64,000 bases of DNA from Alteromonadaceae bacterium (GTDB lineage Bacteria; Pseudomonadota; Gammaproteobacteria; Enterobacterales; Alteromonadaceae), in the NCBI GenBank assembly GCA_013216015.1, contig JABSOI010000016.1:59028-123027 (forward strand), in the 5' to 3' direction. This document shows positions 34,791-45,675 of the stretch, piece after piece (position 1 is the first letter of the stretch; each line of letters starts with the position of its first letter). A model generated the notes under the pieces. That model worked only from the letters and a program-made list of their open reading frames with translations, was not told the origin of the DNA and made no database searches. Made by a program: the position numbers and the translations under genes.

Positions 34791-35681
34791 TTAATCTGGT
34801 ACTAATAAATTTTGTTTATCTTCAGCTAATTTTTTTAAGTATTCCCACACGCTGGCAACATGTGATAAACGTCTGCTTTCAGGGTGAGTGACCAGCCAGA
34901 AACTTCGGGTAACATCAATTTCATCGGCGCATAATTTTACAAGGCTCGTATCCTGCTCTGCCAGAAAGCAAGGAAGAATGCCAATACCAATGCCACTTTT
35001 AATCGCAGAGTATTGGCTAATAATACTGGTACTTCTAAAGGTAGCTTCCAGTTGCGTGTTGAGTTCTTTTACATAGGAAAGTTGATCGGTGAAAAGTAAG
35101 TTGTCAATGTAACTTACCCAATCATGCTGGCTTAAATTACTTAGGTGGATTTCTTTATCCGTATTGTTTAAATAATTCTTGTGAGCATAAAGTTTTAATT
35201 TATAGTCACATAGTTTAGCAATAATTGTCGAAGTACTTTTGGGACGTTCAACCGCAATGGCAATATCAGCTTCGTTTCGACTGATTTTTACATCTCTGGA
35301 AAAGTGTAATAAATCGACTTGAATATTGGGATATTGCTGACGCAGAGCAAGCAGGTGCGGAGCAATGAAAAAAGTGCCAAAGGCTTCAGTTACGCCAATA
35401 CGTACTCTGCCGCTATTTTCCTGGTTGTTATTTTTAATTTCCTCAAAGGCGTGTGAAGCATCCAGTTCCATACGACGAGCAGAATTTAACAGCTTTTCTC
35501 CATCATCAGTTAATGCATGACCATCAACAGTACGTTCAAAAAGTTGTGTGGCTAAACTTTCTTCAAGCTTGTGTAAACGTCTGGATACCGTAGATGGATC
35601 CATATTTAAACGTTTTGCTGCCTCTGAAAGTTTTTCAGTACGGGCAACTTCTAAAAAAATTTTTATATCATCCCAGTTCAT
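34791..35681 (-). CDS. LysR-family regulator
   Basis: 296 residues. N-terminal winged HTH (MNWDDIKIFLEVARTEKLSE, LNMDPSTVSRRLHKLEESL) and a substrate-binding domain from about residue 90 (GRVRIGVTEAFGTFFIAP). Transcribed divergently from mmsA with 138 bases between starts, the classic arrangement for LysR control of the neighbour. A control of mmsA by malonate/methylmalonate semialdehyde-related signals is inference. Confidence 0.92.
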   Translation of the reverse strand: MNWDDIKIFLEVARTEKLSEAAKRLNMDPSTVSRRLHKLEESLATQLFERTVDGHALTDDGEKLLNSARRMELDASHAFEEIKNNNQENSGRVRIGVTEAFGTFFIAPHLLALRQQYPNIQVDLLHFSRDVKISRNEADIAIAVERPKSTSTIIAKLCDYKLKLYAHKNYLNNTDKEIHLSNLSQHDWVSYIDNLLFTDQLSYVKELNTQLEATFRSTSIISQYSAIKSGIGIGILPCFLAEQDTSLVKLCADEIDVTRSFWLVTHPESRRLSHVASVWEYLKKLAEDKQNLLVPD

Positions 35682-35819
35682 TTTTATACTTTAACAATAA
35701 TAGCTTATTCTGTCTTGTAAATTTGCAATGCATATTGCATTTGTGCCTATTGTTCTTGAGTTAATAAAGGCATACCTTAGCCATAATCATCAATTTACTA
35801 TTCAAATATGGGTTCAACT

Positions 35820-37322
35820 ATGAGCATCAGAACAATTCCACTCATTATAGGTGGCGAAAAAGTTCAATCAAAATCAGACGTGTGGTTAGACGTATTAAAC
35901 CCTGCAACTCAAGAAGTAGTGGCGAAAGTACCAGTTGCGACACCAGAAGAAGTTGATGCTGCCGTTGCTTCTGCGCAAGAGGCATTTAAGACCTGGTCAA
36001 AAGTGTCTGTTGCTAAGCGGACCCGTATTATGTTGAACCTTCAGCATTTAATCCGTGAAAATACCGCAGAATTAGCTGAATTAGTTACTCTCGAGCATGG
36101 TAAAACGTTGCCTGATGCCGAAGGTGAAGTTGGACGCGCTTTGGATGCTATTGAAAATGCCTGTAGTATTGCCCGTTTACAAATGGGTGAAATGTCTAAC
36201 AATGCTGCAACAGGGGTTGATGTTTATAGTTTGCATAAACCATTAGGTGTAGGTTTAGGCATTACAGCATTTAATTTCCCACTAATGCTTGCTGCTTTTA
36301 TGTTTCCTCCTGCAATTGCATGTGGTAATACTTTTGTTTTAAAACCTTCTGAGCAAGATCCATCGTCAACTATTAGAATGGTGGAATTAGCACTTGAAGC
36401 CGGTTTACCGCCAGGTGTACTTAACGTTGTTCATGGTGGACCCGATGTGGTCAACAGGTTAATTGAACACAAAGATATTAAAGCGGTTTCTTTTATTGGT
36501 TCAACAAATGTAGGTACACACATTTATAACCATTCTGCCAAACATGGTAAACGTGCCCAATGTATGATGGGTGCCAAAAACCATATGGTGATCATGCCCG
36601 ATGCTAATAAAGACCGAGCGATTAATGATTTATTAGGTTCAGCTTTTGGTGCTGCTGGTCAACGTTGTATGGCGAATCCAGTCACTATTCTAGTGGGTGA
36701 GGCTAGAGCCTGGTTACCGGAAATGGCTGAACGTGCAAAACAAATGAAAGTAGGGCCCGGTTCACAGCGCGACGCTGATTTAGGTCCTGTTGTTTCACCC
36801 CAAGCTAAAAAACGTATTATTGGTTTATTAAATTCAGGTGTTGAACAGGGTGCAACTATGTTGGTTGACGGTCGTGATTGCCAGGTTGAAGGTTATCCGA
36901 ACGGAAACTTTGTTGGTCCAACTATGTTTACCAATGTTACACCAGATATGGACATTTATACTCAAGAGATTTTTGGTCCTGCATTGTGTGTACTTGAAGC
37001 TGAAACCTTAGATGAAGCTATTGAAATAATTAATGCTAATCCAAATGGTAATGGTACATCGTTATTTACGTCATCTGGTTGGGCGGCCCGTAAGTTTGAA
37101 AATGACATTGATGTAGGTCAGATAGGAATTAATGTACCAATTCCTGTTCCGGTAGCTTATTTTAGTTTTACTGGCTCTCGTGGTTCTAAATTAGGTGATT
37201 TAGGACCTAACGGTAGTCAAGTGATCAGTTTTTGGACACAAACCAAAACTGTTACTACCCGTTGGTTTGAACCTGATCACCAAGATGGTGCTGAAATTCA
37301 CACTACGATCAGTTTGAAATAA
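35820..37322 (+). CDS. mmsA: CoA-acylating methylmalonate-semialdehyde dehydrogenase
   Basis: About 500 residues, aldehyde dehydrogenase fold. Oxidises methylmalonate or malonate semialdehyde with CoA and NAD to propionyl- or acetyl-CoA; used in valine, myo-inositol, beta-alanine and thymine breakdown. Seen: [20 protein letters not shown] (MmsA-specific), [35 protein letters not shown] and catalytic Cys in [13 protein letters not shown] 35820 ([12 protein letters not shown]) matches family starts; ATG 35808 is an alternative. It stands apart from other valine genes, and could drain the beta-alanine made by the pyrimidine locus at 55-64 kb (inference). Confidence 0.95.
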   Translation: MSIRTIPLIIGGEKVQSKSDVWLDVLNPATQEVVAKVPVATPEEVDAAVASAQEAFKTWSKVSVAKRTRIMLNLQHLIRENTAELAELVTLEHGKTLPDAEGEVGRALDAIENACSIARLQMGEMSNNAATGVDVYSLHKPLGVGLGITAFNFPLMLAAFMFPPAIACGNTFVLKPSEQDPSSTIRMVELALEAGLPPGVLNVVHGGPDVVNRLIEHKDIKAVSFIGSTNVGTHIYNHSAKHGKRAQCMMGAKNHMVIMPDANKDRAINDLLGSAFGAAGQRCMANPVTILVGEARAWLPEMAERAKQMKVGPGSQRDADLGPVVSPQAKKRIIGLLNSGVEQGATMLVDGRDCQVEGYPNGNFVGPTMFTNVTPDMDIYTQEIFGPALCVLEAETLDEAIEIINANPNGNGTSLFTSSGWAARKFENDIDVGQIGINVPIPVPVAYFSFTGSRGSKLGDLGPNGSQVISFWTQTKTVTTRWFEPDHQDGAEIHTTISLK

Positions 37323-37349
37323 CCTGAAAAGTATATAAATACTAGATTG

Positions 37350-37386
37350 AAAAAGGCGATTACTGAAAAGTAACCGCTTTTTTTGT
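37350..37386 (+). terminator. Terminator of mmsA
   Basis: AAAAAGGCGATTACT pairs with AGTAACCGCTTTTTTT with one mismatch and a four-base loop; T run after the stem. The remaining spacer to 37721 shows no further gene. Confidence 0.85.
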
Positions 37387-37721
37387 TTGTACAAGCAGAC
37401 AACAATCTTTGATGTGAAATAAGTGTGGAATCATTTTTACTAAAGTGAAAATAAGTTGAATGAAGTAGCGGTAGATGCATCTCAAATTCGAGTTAGGTTA
37501 TGGGAATGCTTATTAGTAATACTTATGTTATTTGTATGCGTTCCCCGAAAAAATTTGATAAATTGACATTTTCCTTTAGTTAAGATTATTATCCTTTGTA
37601 TGTGGTCGGATCCATGCAACCAAGGCATATTTTTGTTGATGAGACTGCATAAAGTTAATTTTAAGAACAATATATCTCCTGAGCCCTTTCGTGTTTTCAT
37701 TAACTTTTATTGGAGTTAGCG

Positions 37722-40700
37722 TTGCAACAATATGATACTCAACAAATATCTATGAAAAAGTTCAATATACCGAAGCGGTTTTCTTTTGGATTGTCTTTCA
37801 GTCTTTTATCTTTCTTAGTCCTGTTTTTTGGTGTGCTACTGTTCGCAAGTAATATCTATATTACCAATGAAGATGAAGAACGGAATAGTATTTTAAAACA
37901 GCAATTATCTATCACGGCAGACAAGATTGAAGACATTATTGAGTCTCGTTTGTATATTCTGGATGAATTGGAATCTTATGTACGGGTAATGCCAGAAATT
38001 GATCAGGCTGCTTTTGAAGTGTTGGCGCAAACCATGCTGGAACGAGATCCCGTTGTACGTAGTTTACAGTTAGCCCGAAATAGTGTGATATCACATATTT
38101 ATCCTGTGACAAACAATGAGGAAGCTCTGGGGCATTTTTTACTTGACGATGCAAACCAGAAAGCGGATGTCCTGCTTATGTACAAACTTCATACAGCCAC
38201 AATTTCAGGGCCTTTGAAGCTCCGGCAGGGGGAAAAGGCTTGGTGGTTCGTCAACCCATCAGTATAAACAATGCTTCAAGTGAATTGATGCAAAACTGGG
38301 GTTTGAGCATTTTAATTGTCGATTGGAATGATATTTTACAAGAGACTGATTTGCTTAGTTTAGGGGATAGTCAAAGTCTGGCATTGAGAAAGCGAATTGG
38401 GAGTAGTTGGGGATCCGCTTTTTGGGGGAATGACGAGTTATTTACCGGTAGTGATGAATCGGTCATTGTGGATATTCGGCTGCCAAACTGTGTTTGGCAG
38501 TTAGCTATTAACTCTGGTACTAACCGAACGATGCCAATATCTAGTATGGTATTAATTGTTTGCGTTATTGTTTTATTATTAGTTTATTTCTTATTGCAGG
38601 TTATTCATAGGCTCACCTGGAAAGGACCCGCGGCATTAGCCGGTGCTTTTATTTTGCTCTGTGGTGTTATCGCAGGAATGAGTTATTACTCTGTCAGTAA
38701 TGATCATCGACAGCAACTGCGTGAAAAAGCTGAAGTTATGCGGGTTAATATACGTAGTCGCTTGAAAGATAGTCTGGATTACATCCAGCTACTTATTCCG
38801 TCACGGACATCAGATAATTTATCCCGGCAGGATTTTCAAAACAAAGTTGGTGAGTTTGTGGCTACACATCCAGAGTTGATTAATATTACCTGGATTGATG
38901 CAAAGTTTACTATTCGCGATGTGGCTCCGTTGAAGGGAAACCAGCAAATTATCGGCTTGGAAATAAATATGGAAGAGCCTCGTCGGGCTTCCCGACTGGC
39001 AAAAGAGCTGCGTTTACCAGTATACACCCGTCCGTTTGTGTCAATTCAAGGCCCAGTTTCCTTTGAGGTGTGGGTTCCGGTTTATCGTGGTGATGAGTTC
39101 ATGGGGTTATTTGCCGGAGTGTATTCTGTATCAAGTTTATTTCAAACGGTGCTTTCTAAAGCAGGTTTGAGCAATTATGGTGTCAGTATGGTGACACATG
39201 ATGGTCGGGTAGTTGATAGTACTTTGCTCAAGGACGACAGGGAGGTTAAGTTCAGCCAGACAGTGGCCCTGTCTCCTCCAGGTTATGATATTGCTTTAAG
39301 TTTAGACCGTTATAAAAGTGAGATGTGGCGTTGGGATATTATCTTGTTGGCCATGTTGGCATTTAGTTTGGCCATGGGGGTTTTCTGGGGCATGTTTGTT
39401 TTGCTGCGGGCACGAACCGAGCTACAGCAGCGTTATCAGCAGCTAAGCGATGCCCGTGATGCATTGCATCGTGAAAAGGAATTATCACAGGTTACTCTGC
39501 TGTCTATTGGTGACGGGGTGATCACTATGGATGTAGACGGCAGGGTCAATAGTCTCAATCCTGTAGCAGAGAACATTACTCAATGGTCAGGTAGCGAGGC
39601 TGAAGGTAAATTGTTATTTGAAGTGTTGCCCTTGCTCGATGTTACTCATCAGCATTCTATTGAAGAAACATTATTTAATTGTCTTAAAGAAGCAATGTCT
39701 GGCATCAGTAGTTCAACAATGGGTTTTTTGTCTAGTAAACAGAAGTATAGCTTGCGTTGTACTTTTGCCCCTATTCGAAATAAACAGGGTAAGGCTATAG
39801 GCAGTGTGCTGGTCTTGCATGACATCACTGAGATGCATTTAATGACTCAAGAGCTGGAGCATCAAGCTAAACATGATTTCTTAACGGGGTTAGTGAATCG
39901 TCTGGAATTTGAAGAACGATTGTTACGAGCAGTGACCATTGCCAGATCAGACAATTGCCAGCACGGTTTACTTTATCTTGATTTAGATCAGTTTAAAGTC
40001 GTTAACGATACCTGTGGACATTTAGCTGGTGACGAATTGTTGAAACAATTGACAGCACTGTTGCAAGAAAGTATCCGTGGTAGTGACACTCTGGCCCGTC
40101 TGGGAGGGGATGAGTTCGGGGTATTATTGATGAATTGTTCTTTGCCTCAAGCTAAACATACCGCCGAAATTTTACGCCAGCAGGTATATGAGTTCCGATT
40201 TGTCTGGGAAGATAAAAGTTTTTCTCTGGGGATCAGTATTGGCCTGGTTATGATTGATCAAAACACTGATAGTCATACCCGCGCCTTGAGCACCGCAGAT
40301 ATAGCCTGTTATATGGCAAAGGAAGCAGGAAGAAATCAGCTCCATGTTTACACTGAAGACGATGAGGAAACTTCGATACGTCATGGTGAAATGCATTGGG
40401 TTGCACGCATAACTGCGGCGTTGGTTGAGGGACGCTTTGTACTTTATCGTCAGACTATACTTCCTCTGGCAGATAATCATGCTGGAAAACATTACGAGAT
40501 GTTGATACGCATGCAGGAAGAAGATGGAACATTAATTAGTCCCGGTGCTTTTTTACCTGCGGCAGAGCGTTACGACATGATGATCCAGATTGACCGCTGG
40601 GTACTGAAATCGACTTTGGATTTTTTCAGGCAACATCCTCAAGAGCTGGATGAGCTCATGCTGTGTAGTATCAATGTTTCCGCCCAATCATTGAGCAATG

Positions 40701-41164
40701 AAGATTTTTTGCTGGATTTGAAAGATACTTTGATAAGGGATCCTAAGTTGTGCAGCAAGCTTTGTTTTGAAATAACAGAAACGTCAGCGATCAGCAATAT
40801 GGTGCAGGCGAGGTATTTTATCAGTAGCCTGAAAGAGCTGGGATGTCGTTTTGCATTGGATGATTTTGGCTCTGGCATGTCGTCCTTTAGTTACTTGAAA
40901 AACCTACCTGTAGATTATTTGAAAATTGATGGCAGTTTTGTCAAAGATTGCGCTAAGGACGTTATCGATTTGGCATTGGTTAAGTCGGTAAATGATATTG
41001 GACATGTAATAAATATGAAAACCATTGCTGAATGGATTGAAGATGAAGCAACCTTGGAGGTACTGAAGATTTTAGGCGTTGATTATGTACAAGGCTATGC
41101 GGTGGATAAACCCCAAGCTTTGAGGCCTCTTATAATTAGTAGTCGAATTGAGGCTATTTCTTAG
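37722..41164 (+). pseudogene. Membrane GGDEF-EAL protein with CHASE and PAS, frameshifted
   Basis: Two overlapping frames make one protein. Frame 1 (TTG 37722, six bases after GGAG, to 38267) has a membrane helix and the first part of a CHASE domain. It shifts near the G5A4 run at 38227-38237; frame 2 continues the CHASE end (LVVRQPISINNASSELM), two or three membrane helices (about 38545-38700), a second periplasmic sensor region, a helix near 39345-39410, a PAS domain (about 39490-39830), GGDEF with intact GGDEF motif and an EAL domain (YEMLIRM for EVLLR, DDFGSG, KTIAEWIEDE). The domains suggest turnover of cyclic-di-GMP. One missing base restores the frame. It is either a real frameshift, a phase-variable run or a read error. 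From internal starts after 38240 a protein without the CHASE start could still be made. Confidence 0.85.
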
Positions 41165-41202
41165 ATAATTATGTTGATTGGTACAAAAAAATACAACTTA
41201 AA

Positions 41203-41427
41203 TTAACGCAAAAAATAATCTTTTAACTCTTGTTGAGTAGGCTGGCTTCTAAATGTCAGTTTACCGTCAACAAATATATTGGGTGAGTGGCGAATTTGGT
41301 TGGCGTCAACCAGCTCTGGATGATTTTCAATATATTCTATACGATAATTTATTCCCAAGTTGTGGAATTCACATTCTAAATTTGGTACGCAGAAATCAGT
41401 TTTGGTTACTAACAGTGTAATATCCAT
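41203..41427 (-). CDS. Glutaredoxin-like small protein with single Cys
   Basis: About 74 residues from ATG 41427 (GGGGG ribosome site seven bases upstream). Thioredoxin/glutaredoxin fold: strand MDITLLVTKTDFC, RHSPNIFVDGKLTFRSQPTQ with the cis-Pro segment. The usual CxxC active site reads CVPN, so only one Cys remains, as in monothiol forms; it may not be a dithiol reductase. Redox partner unknown. Convergent with the GGDEF-EAL gene. Confidence 0.75.
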   Translation of the reverse strand: MDITLLVTKTDFCVPNLECEFHNLGINYRIEYIENHPELVDANQIRHSPNIFVDGKLTFRSQPTQQELKDYFLR

Positions 41428-41590
41428 TTTCTTGCCCCCTAAGTTCAACTTTGCCCAACTTTGCTTAACTTCAGTTAAGTATAGCTCGTTATTGCAAAGC
41501 TGCTTTTATCTCTAAGGGTAATATTTACGGGAGCTGTGGAGAATGGGTCAGTCACCAACGTAACCCATTAATGAAACTCAATATTATCAG

Positions 41591-41780
41591 TTATACCAAT
41601 TGTATTAAGTTAGGGGACAGGGATCGATGAGGATAAATTTTCAAGAGACAGGTTTTTAGTTCCAGATAAAATCTGTGCTATTGGCAATTTATCCTCGATA
41701 ACTGCTCCTGCGTTATCCCTTACGTGCATCCATGCACTAATCATTGAATATTGATCATTTATTTAATGCGAATGGTATAA
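41591..41780. mobile_element. MITE-like element, family 3
   Basis: 190 bp with imperfect terminal inverted repeats TTATACCAATTGTATTAA and TTATACCATTCGCATTAA. It contains an internal inverted pair (GAGGATAAATT and AATTTATCCTC). No coding capacity. It fills most of the gap 41449-41786, just after the permease gene stop. Confidence 0.75.
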
Positions 41781-41786
41781 GTACAA

Positions 41787-44417
41787 TTACATTACTTCCC
41801 TGATTAATTTCAGCGTATTAATTCTCAATAAGCGCCAGCAAGTAAGTGCTCCTAAACATCCAACGACAGAAGCACCAACCAAAGGCGCTAATAGCCAAAA
41901 TTCAAAGTGAAAGCTATATTCCATTTCAAAGATATTAGTTTGTAACATGTACAAGGCAATTTCATTGGCAAAAGCCGCAATAATGCCTGAAATTATTCCA
42001 ACAATAACAAATTCCAATACCACGCTTTGTTGTATTAGTTTGCCTTTTGCCCCTAAAGTTCTCAAAATAGCCAGCTCTTGCTGACGTTCTTCAATGGATG
42101 CCTGAACTTGGGCAATTAACACTAATGAACCAGCGCATAATATTAATATCAGTATAAATTCAACCGCAGCTGAGACCTGCTTAATAACATCTTTTACTTG
42201 TTGAATTCGATAATCGACATCGAACAAAGACAGGGTTGGAAAAGGTTTTAACATTTTATTTAATTCTGACTTCTGGTCTTTGGCTAAATTAAATGCTGTT
42301 ATATAAGTCGGTGAAATATCGGTGACTGCATCAGGGTTTAAAATAAAATAAAAATTAGGCTGCATTGTTTGCCAGTTGACTGACCGAAGATTGGTTACAG
42401 AAGCGGTGACGATTTGAGAGCCTATATTGAAAGTTATTTTATCACCAATAATTATATTGAGTTCCCCGGCTACTTTCTCTTCAACTGAAACACTATTTGG
42501 TACATCTTTCTCCCACCAGGTTCCTTCTACAATTTCGTTTTTAAAAGGTAAGGTATCGCGCCATGTTAAATTGACTTCCCGGCCAAAACCTTCTCTTTCT
42601 TTATCGGTTGATTCTTCTTTGGCTTTTCCTTTGTCTTCTATTTTGATTTCCTTTTCTTCCTTCTCATTCTTCTTTTTTACTTTATCTATTGTGGTATCGA
42701 TAGTTTCATCATTAATGGCGGTTAATCTACTTCTGATCACCGGATAATACTCTTTTGGGAACACGTCAAATGTGGCAAGGTGACGTTGTAACTCAGGTAA
42801 CTCCTGTTTAGTGATATTTGCTAAAAAATAATTGGGAGTGCCTTCGGGGAGTTGACTGCGCCATTGTTCTAACATGTCGTTGCGTAAAACAATCACAATA
42901 AGTAGCAACATAATTGTAAGAGAAAAACTGATCAGTTGAATACTGTTACCCATGGCTCGTCGTTGAATTCTGGCCCAGGCCAGATTCCACGCACCAGCTA
43001 ATCCCGGACTAAATTCCGCCTGAGCATATCTTCGGCCTAACGTAATAAAAACAAGGGTAATGGCCAGTAATACCAGTACTAAAATAACGCCTGAAGCAAA
43101 TAAAATAGCACTGATTTTCAGATCATTACTGTAAGCCCACATTAATAGAAAAATCGCGATGCCAGAAGCCAGCAGATTGAAAGTAAACTTAAGTGGTTTG
43201 GCGTCTATATCTCTACGTAATACCCGAAGAGGAGGTACACTAAAAAGTTTCATTAAGGGATAAACAGAAAATAGAAACGCACAACAGCAGCCGGTAAATA
43301 TTGCAATAATGAATGGACGCCAATACCAACCTGACAGTTCAATATTAAGCTGATTGGCAATTAGAGTACTGATGCCATATTGAAAAACGTAGCCAATACT
43401 TGTGCCTATTATTATGCCCGCAATGGAAATAAACCCTATTTGCAATAAAAATATCTTGCGAATTTGGCTGTTACTGCCTCCTAGCGTTTTCATAATTGCA
43501 ACAGGATCATAATGCCTTTGGCAGTATCTTTGTGCGGCTACTGCAATTGATATTGATGCAAGAATAATGGCTAACAAGCTAGATAATAAAAAATATTGTC
43601 CAGCTTTTCTAATGGTTCGACTTAGCCAAAAGTCTTTAGCATCTTCAGCAGTATCCCAACCATGTACTTCGTTATCCAGTTGGGGTAATAACCAATCTTC
43701 ATATTGGATGATTGCTTCATCACTGCCAACAAAACTATAGCTGAACCAGGCGTTACTATGTTGCCCAATTAAACCTGCGGCTTTAATATCGGTAATATTG
43801 ATGACGACATGAGGGCTACTGTTACCTAGTGAAAACCCTTGATCCGGTAGTTGTGCCAATACTTGAGTGACTTTAAGTTTTATATCCCCCAATTCAACCA
43901 TACTGCCTAATTGCACATTCAGCAGTTGAAATATTCTGGATTCAAGCCAAATTTCTCCCTGAGCCGGTGTTAGATCAGTGTCGGCACCTTCGGCAAAAGG
44001 TTGTGGAGCAATTCTAATTGTTCCTTTTAACGGGAAGTTTTCATCAATAGCCCTGACAAAAACCAGACTCATAGCATCCCCGGCAAACAACATTGAGTTT
44101 GATCTAAGCTGTGTTGCCATTGTGAGTTCAGACTGTTTTGCTTTTTCAAGCCACTGGGTAGGAGCCGGATTTGCAGACCACAACATTCTGTCGGCGGTAA
44201 AGTAATTGGCCGCTTTTTCGGTTAGTGCATATTGCAATCGCTCACTAAAAAGGGATAAAGCCAATACTGAAGCAACGGATAAAGAAATTGCCAGTAAAAT
44301 TATGGTGAGTTCACCTCGTTTCGATTCATGACAAAATAATCGCCATGCAATACTGAACCATGCATTTTTATGATGATAGGAGCTTTGATGACTGGAGCTC
44401 TGTTGATTAGACGTCAT
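41787..44417 (-). CDS. FtsX-like permease, YbbP type
   Basis: About 876 residues. N-terminal membrane helix after a polar start, a periplasmic domain of about 200 residues, then FtsX-like three-helix modules at the middle and C-terminus (SIAVAAQRYCQRHYDPVAIM, QASIEERQQELAILRTLGAK). It resembles E. coli YbbP (about 800), with an extra Lys/Glu-rich segment near residues 575-608. Pairs with the YbbA-type ATPase whose end it overlaps by 11 bases. I used ATG 44417, with AGAGG upstream. YbbAP is linked to outer-membrane lipid or lipoprotein traffic only by homology to the Lol/Mac systems. Confidence 0.9.
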   Translation of the reverse strand: MTSNQQSSSHQSSYHHKNAWFSIAWRLFCHESKRGELTIILLAISLSVASVLALSLFSERLQYALTEKAANYFTADRMLWSANPAPTQWLEKAKQSELTMATQLRSNSMLFAGDAMSLVFVRAIDENFPLKGTIRIAPQPFAEGADTDLTPAQGEIWLESRIFQLLNVQLGSMVELGDIKLKVTQVLAQLPDQGFSLGNSSPHVVINITDIKAAGLIGQHSNAWFSYSFVGSDEAIIQYEDWLLPQLDNEVHGWDTAEDAKDFWLSRTIRKAGQYFLLSSLLAIILASISIAVAAQRYCQRHYDPVAIMKTLGGSNSQIRKIFLLQIGFISIAGIIIGTSIGYVFQYGISTLIANQLNIELSGWYWRPFIIAIFTGCCCAFLFSVYPLMKLFSVPPLRVLRRDIDAKPLKFTFNLLASGIAIFLLMWAYSNDLKISAILFASGVILVLVLLAITLVFITLGRRYAQAEFSPGLAGAWNLAWARIQRRAMGNSIQLISFSLTIMLLLIVIVLRNDMLEQWRSQLPEGTPNYFLANITKQELPELQRHLATFDVFPKEYYPVIRSRLTAINDETIDTTIDKVKKKNEKEEKEIKIEDKGKAKEESTDKEREGFGREVNLTWRDTLPFKNEIVEGTWWEKDVPNSVSVEEKVAGELNIIIGDKITFNIGSQIVTASVTNLRSVNWQTMQPNFYFILNPDAVTDISPTYITAFNLAKDQKSELNKMLKPFPTLSLFDVDYRIQQVKDVIKQVSAAVEFILILILCAGSLVLIAQVQASIEERQQELAILRTLGAKGKLIQQSVVLEFVIVGIISGIIAAFANEIALYMLQTNIFEMEYSFHFEFWLLAPLVGASVVGCLGALTCWRLLRINTLKLIREVM

Positions 44418-45144
44418 GAACAACCTCTTCATCATGTTTGCTATTTGTTAAGGGTATGACCGTTTCAACAAAACTGCCGGCATGCATATGTAATTGACGA
44501 TCACATTTTTCAGCGAGATCGGTATCATGGGTGACCAACAATAATGTTGCACCGAATTTTTTATTTAATTCAAATAGCAATGATTCAATGTTAATGCTGT
44601 TTTTGGCATCTAAATTTCCGGTCGGTTCATCGGCGAATAAAATTTTAGGTTTGCTTATGAAGGCGCGCGCTATTGCGACTCTTTGTTGCTCGCCTCCAGA
44701 CAATTGATTTGGATAATGGTTAGCCCTATGCGCTAAACCAACTTTTTCTAATAATGACTTAGCTTGTTCTGCCGCGTTTGATAAGCCTGCCAATTGAGCT
44801 GGCAGCATGATATTTTCTAATGCAGTTAAACTTTGAACCAACATAAATGTCTGGAAAATAAAACCGACTCTGCCGCCTCTTAATTGTGCCCTTTGTTCTT
44901 CATTCATGTTGTGCAGGGGTTGACCATCGAGATAAATTTCACCTTCGCTCGCGTCATCTAAACCAGCCAGTAATCCTAACAAGGTTGATTTACCAGAGCC
45001 AGACGCTCCCACGATAGCAACAGATTCACCATATTTTATATTCATATCAATAGGGTTGAGTATCTGCAAATCACCTTCACTTGTTTTAACCTTTTTAGTG
45101 AGTGATTTAGTTAAAATAGCGCTATCTGACGGCTTTATGTCCAT
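44407..45144 (-). CDS. ABC transporter ATPase, YbbA type
   Basis: 245 residues. LolD/MacB-like ATPase: Walker A GASGSGKST (about 48-56), signature LSGGEQQRVAIARAF (about 153), Walker B ILFADEPTGNLD (about 174), and His in LVTHD. In E. coli ybbA is divergent from tesA; here a carboxylesterase lies divergent instead, with 531 bases between the starts. Forms one system with the permease downstream. Confidence 0.93.
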   Translation of the reverse strand: MDIKPSDSAILTKSLTKKVKTSEGDLQILNPIDMNIKYGESVAIVGASGSGKSTLLGLLAGLDDASEGEIYLDGQPLHNMNEEQRAQLRGGRVGFIFQTFMLVQSLTALENIMLPAQLAGLSNAAEQAKSLLEKVGLAHRANHYPNQLSGGEQQRVAIARAFISKPKILFADEPTGNLDAKNSINIESLLFELNKKFGATLLLVTHDTDLAEKCDRQLHMHAGSFVETVIPLTNSKHDEEVVHDV

Positions 45145-45388
45145 TAAAAATATCCTGTTTATTTGTACACGATTATTGAAATCTTCGTTGTTTTGTATTT
45201 GAACAATTTAGTTTGATTTGGTTTGTTCGATAATAAAGTATTAAGACTAAAGGTCAATAAACCGTAATAAGATATAACAATTAAAATATAGTGATGACAG
45301 CTTTTAATATATGGGTTGAAAGGGGATTGACATGGGTTTCAGTTGAATTTTGTTGATTATTAGGTGACACCTGATCCAAACAACCCTA

Positions 45389-45615
45389 TACCCAAACTAC
45401 TTGGAAATAAAGGTTCAGAGCTAAGCTAGGATATAAGAGCAAAGCGATAAACGGATATCTCCTGTGTTATTAAATTTTTAAAGGCGAATGCATGGATGCC
45501 GTAGGCAGGGCGAAGCAAGATGCCCGAGCCGAGAATAACCATTTGCAAAATTTAATGCCTTGAATATAGCCGTTTCTCGAATTGCCAAATCCTGCATTTC
45601 CAAGTAGCTTGAGTA
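45389..45615. mobile_element. MITE-like element, family 2
   Basis: 227 bp. Terminal repeats TACCCAAACTACTTGGAAAT and TACTCAAGCTACTTGGAAAT, flanked by TA on each side (45387-45388, 45616-45617). Inside is a GCATGGATGC palindrome region. It sits in the divergent promoter region between ybbA and the carboxylesterase (45145-45675), which holds no gene. A lone end of the same family is at 50606-50624. Confidence 0.85.
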
Positions 45616-45675
45616 TAACTGTGCTGGTATGATGCAGCACATATTAGAAATAAAGATTAAATAAATGGGAAGTAT

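Noticed and set aside
38227..38267. Programmed -1 ribosomal frameshift in the GGDEF-EAL gene
   Set aside because: The run does not form a proper X-XXY-YYZ slippery heptamer in the zero frame, and no clear stimulating stem was seen.
42427..42747. Plus-strand 106-codon frame opposite the YbbP-like gene
   Set aside because: Serine/phenylalanine-rich product is the antisense image of the Lys/Glu-rich insert.
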